Source: Truepera sp.
GTDB lineage: Bacteria > Deinococcota > Deinococci > Deinococcales > Trueperaceae
DNA: 64,000 nucleotides
Assembly (NCBI GenBank): GCA_032027045.1
Contig: JAVSMU010000001.1
Coordinates: 1,511,756-1,575,755 of the forward strand
Reading direction: 5' to 3'
Shown: in pieces, positions 8,974-16,290 of the stretch
Numbering within the stretch: position 1 is the stretch's first letter
How the letters are laid out: each line of letters opens with the position of its first letter
Position numbers and translations under genes: made by a program
Notes under the pieces: model-generated
Seen by the model: only the letters and a program-made list of their open reading frames with translations
Databases searched by the model: none
Told to the model about the DNA's origin: nothing

Positions 8974-10233
8974 TTACTCGGCCGGGATCTCCGAAGCGGT
9001 ACGCACCATGACGCTGACGATGGTGCCGCCCTTGAACTGCCAGATCTCGACAGGCGTCACGACGTCGCCGTTGGCGTCGAAGTCGACCTCGCCGGCGGCG
9101 CCGGTGTAGTTGATGTCCTTGCCGGACTTCATGAGCGCGATGGCATGCTGGAAATCGCCGACGCCGACCTTCTCGCCGTCAGGGTTGGCAACTTCGCGCA
9201 TGCGGTCACGGACCGACTGGCTGGTGACGGGCACGCCGTCGACGATCGACTTGGCGATGGCCAGACCGATGACGGCCATGGCGTCGTAGCCGGTGTCGAT
9301 GTAGGGCAGCGGCGGGCGCTGGCCGTACGCGGCGTTGTAATCGTCGGAGAACTTCACGAAGCCGGCCCAGTTCGGGTCGGCGCCGGGGGCGGTGCCGTAG
9401 AGGCCATCGACCACGTCGGCGCCTACTGCATCGATGATGTCGACCGACTTGGTGCCGTCGACGAACTGCCAGGAGGTGTAGTCGTACAGGTCACGCGATT
9501 CCTGGAGGTAGACGGTGGCCTGGCCGGGGTAGCTGATGGCGATGAGCACGCCAGGGTTGCCCGCCAGCGCCTGCTCGAGCTGCGCAGCGTACGTGGGCTG
9601 CGGCTCCTCGGGGTGAGCGACCTTGGCGAGCACCTTGCCGCCGCGCTTGGTGAACGCCGCCTCGAACGCCTCGGCCAGTCCCTGGCCGTACGGGTTGTTG
9701 ACGTAGATGATCGAGGCCGTGTCGAACGAGTGACCCGGGATGATCTCACCGCGCGCGAGCTGCGCACCCACAACGCCCTGGAGGGCGTCGGAGGCGACCG
9801 TGCGGTAGATGTAGTCGTTGGTGTCGGGGAGCATGCCCACGAGCGGCGAGGTGGAGGCCGGCGAGACCATCACGACGTTGCTGGGGATGGCGACGGACTC
9901 GGCCACGGCGACCGTGACGCCGGACGAGAGCGCGCCGACGATGGCCACGACGTTGTCGGTGTTGATGAGCTTGCGAGCGCGGTCGACGCCGGAGGCCGGG
10001 CTCGTGGCCGAGTCTTCGGTGATCAGTTCCACGATCGGGCCGCCGAGTTCGGCGGTAGCGGCAGCGTTCAGCTGGTCCGCGGCGAGGTTCACGCCGTTGT
10101 TGATGGCGGGGCCGAACTCGGCCAGCGCCCCCGTGAACGACATGAGCGAGCCGACCTTGCTGACGGCCGGGGCTTGTGCCGCGGCTAGACTGACCAGCGC
10201 GGCGACGAGAATCCAAACCAACCTTTTGTGCAC
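8974..10233 (-). CDS. livJ: Branched-chain amino acid ABC transporter substrate-binding protein LivJ
   Basis: Periplasmic type I binding protein. Signal peptide at residues 1-20 (MHKRLVWILVAALVSLAAAQ) with an AxA-type cleavage context. VGSLMSFTGALAEFGPAINNGVNLA, at the start of the mature protein, is the typical substrate-lobe opening. 419 residues. The GTG start has a strong AAGGAGGAGAA ribosome binding site. Encoded on the opposite strand to livGFHM with its own strong promoter, which allows higher expression of the binding protein than of the membrane parts. The ligand cannot be fixed from sequence; leucine-type amino acids, amides and other small molecules all occur in this family. Confidence 0.93.
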   Translation of the reverse strand: MHKRLVWILVAALVSLAAAQAPAVSKVGSLMSFTGALAEFGPAINNGVNLAADQLNAAATAELGGPIVELITEDSATSPASGVDRARKLINTDNVVAIVGALSSGVTVAVAESVAIPSNVVMVSPASTSPLVGMLPDTNDYIYRTVASDALQGVVGAQLARGEIIPGHSFDTASIIYVNNPYGQGLAEAFEAAFTKRGGKVLAKVAHPEEPQPTYAAQLEQALAGNPGVLIAISYPGQATVYLQESRDLYDYTSWQFVDGTKSVDIIDAVGADVVDGLYGTAPGADPNWAGFVKFSDDYNAAYGQRPPLPYIDTGYDAMAVIGLAIAKSIVDGVPVTSQSVRDRMREVANPDGEKVGVGDFQHAIALMKSGKDINYTGAAGEVDFDANGDVVTPVEIWQFKGGTIVSVMVRTASEIPAE

Positions 10234-10270
10234 GTTCTCCTCCTTATGAGGCTTCGAACATACGAGACGG

Positions 10271-10316
10271 ACTTGCGGCGGTTATCCGCCGAGAGGAACC
10301 TACGGCGGTTGTCTGC
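10271..10316. repeat. Imperfect direct repeats in livJ leader
   Basis: Two 19-nt copies, 10271-10289 and 10298-10316, share the core CGGCGGTT.TC.GC (16 of 19 positions alike), with 27 nt between their starts. A shorter copy of the core (ACGGCGGT) lies at 10345-10352 next to the -35. They sit just downstream of the livJ -10, so they are candidates for operator sites or an RNA element. Confidence 0.5.
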
Positions 10317-10345
10317 ATCGTATGTAACGTCACAGGCGCTGTCAA
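10317..10345 (-). promoter_or_regulatory. Strong sigma-A promoter of livJ
   Basis: On the minus strand: TTGACA (10345-10340), 17-nt spacer, TACGAT (10322-10317). Perfect -35 and best spacing in the window. The expected leader is about 75 nt. Confidence 0.85.
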
Positions 10346-10547
10346 CGGCGGTCAAGACGCAAGCTACAAAGCTCAGGATTCGGTTAAGGGCTTCCACGGC
10401 TGCTCGGGCGAGCGGCTCGCGGCCACCCGACCCAGGCCGCGCAAGGCGCTCATAAGTAGCGCTTCCGGCGCCCCGGGCCCCGGGTGGCTCGCGATCTCGC
10501 CCCTCGAACCGCGTCACCGTATATGCGGCCCGGTGACCACTCTGGAG
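10346..10547. other. Intergenic region between livJ and glnA promoters
   Basis: About 200 nt with no convincing gene. It separates the divergent livJ and glutamine synthetase promoters. I see no further element in it apart from a short CGGCGGT copy near the livJ -35. Confidence 0.5.
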
Positions 10548-10577
10548 TTGACGCTGAGCCAGATGCAGCCGTACACT
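10548..10577 (+). promoter_or_regulatory. Promoter of glutamine synthetase gene
   Basis: TTGACG, 18-nt spacer, TACACT. The expected leader is about 60 nt to the GTG at 10646. Confidence 0.7.
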
Positions 10578-10645
10578 CATCCAGTTACGGCGGTCAAGTG
10601 GCGCGCCGCGCCCCGCGAGTCGCCGAACGCTCTGGAGGCCGGATA

Positions 10646-11986
10646 GTGGGCATGAACCGCGAGGACGTCATCACACTGCTGCGCGAGAACGACGTCAAGT
10701 TCCTTCGGCTGCAGTTCACCGACATCCATGGCCGCAACAAGAACGTCGAGGTTCCCACCTCCCAGTTCTCGAAGGCCCTGGACGGCGAGATAATGTTCGA
10801 CGGCTCCTCCGTGCAGGGCTTCACCCGCATAGAAGAGTCCGACATGTTGCTGCGCCCGCAGTTCGACACCTTCTTACTGCTGCCCCCAGCCATCGAGGGC
10901 GCCGTGCGTGGCCAGGTCGCGCGCATCATCTGCAAAGTGCACCAGCCGGACGGGACGCCCTTCGAGGGCGACCCACGCCGGGTCCTCGAGCGCCAGGTCG
11001 AGCGCTTGCAGGCGCTCGGCTACGACGACCTCTATGTGGGTGTCGAGCCCGAGTTCTACCTCTTCAAGCGCGGTGCCGATGGTGGCCCGACCACCGTCAC
11101 CAACGACGGCGCCGGCTACTTCGACCTCGCCCCCGTGGACCGCGGCGAAGACGCCCGCCGCGACATGGTCAACGCACTCACGGAGCTCGGCTTCGAGATC
11201 GAGGCGGCCCACCACGAGGTCGGCCCGGGCCAGCACGAGATCGACTTCAAGTACGCCGAGGCGATCGCCACGGCCGACGCCATCCAGACCTTCCGCACCG
11301 TCGTCAAGCGCATCGCCATGAACCACGGCCTGCACGCCACGTTCATGCCGAAACCCGTTGCGGGGATCGCCGGCTCCGGCATGCACACCCACCTGAGCAC
11401 CTTCAAGGACGGCAAGAACGCCTTCTTCGATCCGAAGGCGCCGCACCAGCTCTCGGAGACCGCCATCCACTGGATCGGCGGGCTGTTGGCTCATGCCCCC
11501 GGTATGGTGGCGATAACGAACCCCACCGTGAACAGCTACAAGCGCATCACACCCGGCCACGAAGCGCCCACCAACATCGCGTGGTCGGTTTCCAACCGCA
11601 GCGCCATGATCCGGATCCCGGCGCGCCGCGGTAACGGGACCCGCACCGAGATGCGCATGCCGGACCCCTCGGCGAACCCTTACCTGGCGCTCGCGGTCAT
11701 GCTCGCCGCCGGCATCGATGGGCTCGAGAAGGGGCTCACCCCTCCCCCACCGATCGCCCGCAACATCTACGAGATGAGCGTGCGCGACCGCCGCACGCAC
11801 AAGATCAAGGAGCTGCCCGCCAACCTGCGCGAGGCCGTCACCAACCTGAGGCGCGACAAGGTGATAGTCGAAGCCCTCGGCGATCACGTCTACCGCAACT
11901 TCGTGGCGGCCAAGACGCTCGAGTTCGACGACTACCGCAAGGCCGTGCACTCGTGGGAACTCGAGCGCTACCTGGCGGAGTACTGA
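10646..11986 (+). CDS. glnA: Glutamine synthetase, type I
   Basis: Makes glutamine from glutamate, ammonia and ATP. Motifs: MFDGSSVQGFTRIEESDM near residue 50, GSGMHTHLS near 250 and NRSAMIRIPARRGNGTRTE near 320. 446 residues, the length of GSI-alpha enzymes, and I see no extended C-terminal adenylylation loop of the GSI-beta type. I place the start at the GTG 10646, 7 nt after GGAGG; the ATG at 10652 is the alternative. The open frame reaches further upstream but crosses the promoter. ruvC follows with no gap. Divergent from livJ, so two nitrogen-supply genes share this intergenic region. Confidence 0.95.
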   Translation: MGMNREDVITLLRENDVKFLRLQFTDIHGRNKNVEVPTSQFSKALDGEIMFDGSSVQGFTRIEESDMLLRPQFDTFLLLPPAIEGAVRGQVARIICKVHQPDGTPFEGDPRRVLERQVERLQALGYDDLYVGVEPEFYLFKRGADGGPTTVTNDGAGYFDLAPVDRGEDARRDMVNALTELGFEIEAAHHEVGPGQHEIDFKYAEAIATADAIQTFRTVVKRIAMNHGLHATFMPKPVAGIAGSGMHTHLSTFKDGKNAFFDPKAPHQLSETAIHWIGGLLAHAPGMVAITNPTVNSYKRITPGHEAPTNIAWSVSNRSAMIRIPARRGNGTRTEMRMPDPSANPYLALAVMLAAGIDGLEKGLTPPPPIARNIYEMSVRDRRTHKIKELPANLREAVTNLRRDKVIVEALGDHVYRNFVAAKTLEFDDYRKAVHSWELERYLAEY

Positions 11987-12523
11987 GTGACCAAGAGGCC
12001 CGGCCCCGTTACGGCCGCGGGCGACGGGTCCCGCCCCTTGCGCGTTCTCGGCGTCGATCCGGGCCTCGCCAACTTGGGCCTGGGGGTCGTCGAGGAGGTG
12101 CGCAAGGAGGCCCGCCTGTTGGGAACCATCATGGTCACCACCAGCGCGCGGCAAGCCCAGGGTGAACGACTGCTGACCCTGCGCAAAGAGCTGCAGGCGT
12201 TCATGGCGCTGCACCGGCCCGACGTGGTCGCCATCGAGGGCCAGTTCCTGCGCCACCAACGCCAGACATCGTTCAAGGTGGGTCAGGCCGTCGGCGTGGT
12301 GCTGCTGACCGTCGCCGAGGCGGGCCTCCCCGTCTTCGAGTACGGGCCGGAGCAAGTGAAGCGCAGCCTGGTGGGGAACGGGCGCGCCGACAAGGCACAA
12401 GTCGCCTTCATGGTGCGGGCCATCCTCAAACTCGGTGCGGTGGAGCAACGAGACCACGTTACCGACGCCCTGGCGTTGGCCCTCACGCACCTGCAATCGC
12501 GGCGGCTCGGGGCGCTCGCCTGA
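11987..12523 (+). CDS. ruvC: Holliday junction resolvase RuvC
   Basis: Endonuclease that cuts four-way DNA junctions with RuvAB. RNase H-like fold: first acidic residue Asp24 in LGVDPGLANLG, the VAIEGQF segment with the second acidic residue near 85, and HVTDALALALTH at the C-terminus with the last Asp. 178 residues, normal once the roughly 17-residue N-terminal extension is allowed for. The GTG start directly abuts the glutamine synthetase stop, so translation is probably coupled; a functional link with glnA is not expected. Confidence 0.93.
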   Translation: MTKRPGPVTAAGDGSRPLRVLGVDPGLANLGLGVVEEVRKEARLLGTIMVTTSARQAQGERLLTLRKELQAFMALHRPDVVAIEGQFLRHQRQTSFKVGQAVGVVLLTVAEAGLPVFEYGPEQVKRSLVGNGRADKAQVAFMVRAILKLGAVEQRDHVTDALALALTHLQSRRLGALA

Positions 12524-12611
12524 GGCCTAGTCCGAGTGGATTGGCTGCTTCGACGGCCACGGCGTTAGCGGTGGTGACAAGACCTACGGCAGCCGGGTAC
12601 GCAGCGCCGCC

Positions 12612-15317
12612 TCAGCGGCGCGCCCGCTTGGCCGCCCGGCGCCTGGCGGCCGCCCGTCCGCCGGCCAGGCGTGGGTCGCCGCGCCACGGCCGCCGTCCTT
12701 TGGTAGCTGGGGGCGGGGGCGCTGATGCGAAGGTCGGGGGCGCCTCGGGCTCCCGCGCCACGACCAGCACCCGCGCCTCGTAGGGGCCCAGGTCGAGCCG
12801 CAACCCGTCGTCCAGTTCCCCTTGCGTCACTAGGGTAGCGGCGCCCCCGACCATTGGGGTCAGCCGCACCGGGCGGTCATGATTGCCGCGCAGCCCCAGG
12901 GCCTCCGACAGCCGCTCGGAACGGAGCTCTCCGCCGCGCAAGCGGTCACTGAAGGGTGCGCTCATCCGCAGCATGCCGGCCACGGGCCGAGCGGAGTTGT
13001 TGACGGCCACCAACGAGGCGGTGGCGTCACTTAGCGGCGCCGGCCGGTTGGTGAAAACGTAGGCGGACTCCTCCACCCCGCTCTCGCCGAGCAGGTCGAA
13101 GAGCCTGAAGGCGTCGGCGCCCGCGAACGCCCCCCTCGCCCGCAGTAGCGGCGCGATGACGCGGCGGTGCCGCGCCACGAGTTCGGGATCGGGGCGCTCG
13201 TCGAGTCTGGGAGCCAGGTACTCCATGCCGTACTTCTCGCTGAGCCCCTCCACCTGGCCGTGCCCGAACATGGGCAGGCCCGGCAGGGTTGCTAGCAGGG
13301 TGGCCACGCCGAAGTACTTGTCGGAGGCCCCGAACTGCCCGCGCGCCGTCTCCTCGTCGGGGTTGCTCATGAAGTTGACGTAACGCTGCAAGATCCGCGG
13401 GTCGAACGCCAACAGGGTCTTCAGCAGCCGTCTATAGGCCGCGTTCTCCTCGCGCATGAGCATGTGCATGAAGGCGCTGTTGTAAACGCGGTGCATGCCC
13501 AGCTCGCGCACGAAGAAGCCTTCCATGAGCCAGAACGCCTCGGCGAGGAGGAGCGTGTCGGGCGCACTGTCGGCCAGCCGGTCGACCAGCTCGCGCCAGA
13601 ACTCTCGGGGCATGAGGCGCTCGAACTCCGCGGCGCTGAGCGCGAAGCGGGCGCGCGACGGGATGGCGCCGCCCTCGCCCGGCAGCGGGTGCCACAAGCG
13701 TTGAACGTGCCGCTTGGCCAGCGTCATGGCCGCGTCGAACCGGATGATCGGGAACCTGCGTGCTACGTCCTCGATGGTGGCCATGACGGCCTGACGCACG
13801 TCTTCTCGCAGGTAGTCGAGCTGCGCCGTGTCGTTCCAGGGCATGGCCGTCCCGTCGTTACCGTGATAGACGTAGCGCTTCGCGCCCGAGCCGGGGTCCG
13901 TTCGCTCGAAGACGACGGCCGCGTCGGTGCCGCTGTAGTAGCCGTCCTCCACGCGCACTTCCAGGGCCGGGTCGTCGGCCAAGTTCGCGCCCGTGAACGA
14001 GTACCCCGGATAGGGCGGCTCGGCGACTTGCACGAACCACTCCGGATGCTCGACCATCCAGCGCGAGTCGAGGCCCGTGTGGTTGGGGACCATGTCGCTC
14101 GCCAGCCTCACGCCGGCGGCAGCGGCCCGCGCGCGCAGGTTCTCGAACGCCGGCTCCCCGCCCAGGTCGGCGGCTATCACGTAGTCATGCAGGGCGTACG
14201 CGCTGGCGCCGGCGTCATGCTGGCCGCGTGCTCGCTTCAGGTTGCGCGAAGCGCGGCTCCGCTCCCATACGCCTATCAGCCAGAGGGCGTTGAAGCCGTC
14301 CTCTCGCAGTTCACGGAGCGCCTCATCAGGAACCTGATCGAGGCGCCGAACCTCTACGCCGTAACGCCGGGCCAGCTGCGCCAGCCAGACGTAGGTGCTC
14401 TTGGCGACCATGGCCACCTCTGGCATCCAGGCCTTGTCGGGGGTGAAGCGGGCCTCGCCGTGGCCCGCGTCGCCTGCCAAGAAATCACTTGGCGGTGGCG
14501 GCGGCGGGCCGGGCGCGGCCGGCGCGCGCTTGCCCTCCTCGGTGAGCAGGTCGGCGGCCCGCAGCAGGTGGCTCAGCAGGTCGCCGAGGTCACCCAAGTA
14601 CCTGCTCCAAGCGGCAACCGCCACTCTGAGCTGCCCAGCGAGCGAGTTGGGCTCACGCCGCCTTGGCAGCGTGAGAAGCCAGAGCAGGGTGCCCTCGGCG
14701 GGCTCCAAGGCGCGCCCCCCCGGCCCGGCCGCGCCCAACCCGGCGCCGCGGCCTACCGTGGCGCCGGGCAACGCCACCCCGGCGAACACGCTCTCCACAG
14801 CTGCGGCGGCGCGTTGCCAGTCGCGGCCGGTGGTCAGCGGGTGCTCGAAAAGTTCCATCAGCGAAGCGAAGCCGGGGTTCTGCAGGGCCGCGTCTATCAA
14901 CCACACTTCCTCGAGACGCGCGTCGGCGCCGGCCGACGAGGGGGCCGGGGATGTTCCACCGGCGCCGGCGTAGGCGGCGCCGAACGCCAGGTCGAAGGCG
15001 TCCGCGTCCTCGGCGCCCACCACTGCGCGCCAGGCTTGCACGGCCGCGCCCACCGCCGAGCGACCGCCTTCCACGAAACCCAGGCGCTCGATGAGCACGT
15101 GCGCGGCCTCGTGCAGCGCAACGCCCGCCGCTAGCTCGCCGGCCGTTACCAGCGTCATCCCGGCCTCGCGGCGAGGACCGTTGATCAGGCCGGCCCACGC
15201 GGCCGCGCTGGTCGGGTCCAGCGACACGACCCGCCCGTTGGCGTTGAACGCCGCCGGCGGCAGCCCGTAGCGCTGCCGCGCCTCACGCGTTACGTGGAGC
15301 TCCCGTCTGCTTCTCAA
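12612..15317 (-). CDS. GH13 alpha-amylase-family enzyme with N-terminal helical domain
   Basis: Predicted alpha-glucan-acting enzyme of 901 residues, no signal peptide. Residues about 300-800 are the GH13 barrel: DMVPNH (region I), IRFDAAMT with nucleophile Asp528, LLAEAF with acid Glu593, and NPDEETA with Asp654. Residues 1-270 are a helical domain with a zincin-like HEAAH at 69-73; a glycine- and proline-rich linker follows near 280. The C-terminus is beta-rich and ends in a basic Arg/Ala tail. It resembles large cytoplasmic GH13 proteins known from Chloroflexi-like bacteria. The reaction (hydrolysis or transfer) is not settled. The TTG start lies 6 nt after a TAGAGT, a leaderless arrangement. 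No glycogen genes are adjacent. Confidence 0.8.
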   Translation of the reverse strand: MRSRRELHVTREARQRYGLPPAAFNANGRVVSLDPTSAAAWAGLINGPRREAGMTLVTAGELAAGVALHEAAHVLIERLGFVEGGRSAVGAAVQAWRAVVGAEDADAFDLAFGAAYAGAGGTSPAPSSAGADARLEEVWLIDAALQNPGFASLMELFEHPLTTGRDWQRAAAAVESVFAGVALPGATVGRGAGLGAAGPGGRALEPAEGTLLWLLTLPRRREPNSLAGQLRVAVAAWSRYLGDLGDLLSHLLRAADLLTEEGKRAPAAPGPPPPPPSDFLAGDAGHGEARFTPDKAWMPEVAMVAKSTYVWLAQLARRYGVEVRRLDQVPDEALRELREDGFNALWLIGVWERSRASRNLKRARGQHDAGASAYALHDYVIAADLGGEPAFENLRARAAAAGVRLASDMVPNHTGLDSRWMVEHPEWFVQVAEPPYPGYSFTGANLADDPALEVRVEDGYYSGTDAAVVFERTDPGSGAKRYVYHGNDGTAMPWNDTAQLDYLREDVRQAVMATIEDVARRFPIIRFDAAMTLAKRHVQRLWHPLPGEGGAIPSRARFALSAAEFERLMPREFWRELVDRLADSAPDTLLLAEAFWLMEGFFVRELGMHRVYNSAFMHMLMREENAAYRRLLKTLLAFDPRILQRYVNFMSNPDEETARGQFGASDKYFGVATLLATLPGLPMFGHGQVEGLSEKYGMEYLAPRLDERPDPELVARHRRVIAPLLRARGAFAGADAFRLFDLLGESGVEESAYVFTNRPAPLSDATASLVAVNNSARPVAGMLRMSAPFSDRLRGGELRSERLSEALGLRGNHDRPVRLTPMVGGAATLVTQGELDDGLRLDLGPYEARVLVVAREPEAPPTFASAPPPPATKGRRPWRGDPRLAGGRAAARRRAAKRARR

Positions 15318-15323
15318 GGCCCG

Positions 15324-15329
15324 ACTCTA
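15324..15329 (-). promoter_or_regulatory. -10 element before GH13 gene
   Basis: TAGAGT on the minus strand, 6 nt before the TTG start. No Shine-Dalgarno sequence in between, so the message may be leaderless. Confidence 0.45.
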
Positions 15330-15416
15330 CCACGGGCCTAGGCCGCGCCGCGGCCAGCTGCCGCGCGTGGGGCACGCGTAATCCCCAGGCGCGGGCGCCA
15401 GGCAGGCGGCAGTCTG

Positions 15417-15422
15417 TAGAAT
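15417..15422 (+). promoter_or_regulatory. -10 element before cohesin-like lipoprotein gene
   Basis: TAGAAT, 7 nt before the ATG at 15430. The intervening CGGAAGG could also act as a very close ribosome binding site. Confidence 0.5.
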
Positions 15423-15429
15423 CGGAAGG

Positions 15430-16290
15430 ATGAGTGACGGCAGCAACGGAGCGCGCCGAACCAGGCGTCGGGCAGGTCCCGGCGGCCCGCAGCTACTACT
15501 CGTCGCGATCGGGCTCGTCCTCAGCGCTTGCGCGGGCGACGTCGCACCGCGCGGCGAGGCCCTGCGACTCGTCGGCAACGACATCCCGCGGGGCATAGTG
15601 CACGAGGCCTATGACGGCACCTTCCACGCCGTGGGGGGCCTCAGGCCCTACACGTTCAGCATCACGTCGGGCGCGCTTCCGGCCGGGATCACCCTCCAGA
15701 ACGGCGTCCTGCGGGGTATCCCCACCGAAGTGGGCACCTTCGCGCTGACGGTCGAGGTCTCCGACGCGAACCTCTCTCGGGTGAGCCAGAAGTACACGCT
15801 TCAGGTAACGTCGCCGCCGCCAACGCGGTTCGTGCTCGACGCGCCCCAGACGGAGGTGCGCGGCGGCGTGACGGTGCGCGCCAAGCTCGAGGAGGCGCGC
15901 GCGGTGACGGGGGTGCGCAGCCTGGTCACGTGGGACCCTGAGGTCTTCCGCTTGGCTGACGGCGGCCCCGTCGCGGGTCGGCCCGGCGTCGCGCTGTTCT
16001 GGCGGGCCGAGGCCGGCGAGTTGCAAGTTGACCTCGCCCCCCTCGGGAAGAGCCTCGACGGCAGCGTCGAGCTCTACCGCTTCACGCTCGTGCCCGTGGC
16101 TCCGCCCGTGCGCGTACAGGCGTCCTACGCCGCCGAGGTCCTCAGCACGAGCCTCGACCCCGAGCGGCAGCACGAGTACTTGAGCGGTGTCGTGGGGGCC
16201 GCGCCGCGCCCACGTCCCGAGACGAGCCTCGAAGAGCCCGGTGACCAGAGCCGGCCTCCGGACACGCATGGCGAGGAAGGCGACCAGTGA
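15430..16290 (+). CDS. Lipoprotein with putative Ig (He_PIG) and cohesin-like domains
   Basis: 286 residues. A basic N-terminus and hydrophobic stretch lead to the lipobox LSAC (Cys near residue 36), so it is probably a lipid-anchored envelope protein. Residues about 50-128 read as a putative Ig domain of the He_PIG type (GGLRPYTFSITSGALPAGI, GIPTEVGTFALTVEVSD). Residues about 133-245 look like a cohesin fold: VRAKLEEA, VTGVRSLVTWDPEVFRLA, GELQVDL and GSVELYRFTLVP follow the cohesin strand pattern. The tail is charged and proline-rich. The next gene overlaps by 4 nt and ends in a dockerin, the natural partner of cohesin. The cohesin call rests on motif likeness only. Confidence 0.65.
   Translation: MSDGSNGARRTRRRAGPGGPQLLLVAIGLVLSACAGDVAPRGEALRLVGNDIPRGIVHEAYDGTFHAVGGLRPYTFSITSGALPAGITLQNGVLRGIPTEVGTFALTVEVSDANLSRVSQKYTLQVTSPPPTRFVLDAPQTEVRGGVTVRAKLEEARAVTGVRSLVTWDPEVFRLADGGPVAGRPGVALFWRAEAGELQVDLAPLGKSLDGSVELYRFTLVPVAPPVRVQASYAAEVLSTSLDPERQHEYLSGVVGAAPRPRPETSLEEPGDQSRPPDTHGEEGDQ

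Noticed and set aside
10874-12496. 540-codon minus-strand open frame under glutamine synthetase and ruvC
   Set aside because: Antisense shadow of two recognised genes.
13464-15134. 556-codon open frame on the plus strand inside the GH13 gene
   Set aside because: High GC keeps antisense frames open. It has no domain-like motif, while the minus strand has full GH13 signatures.
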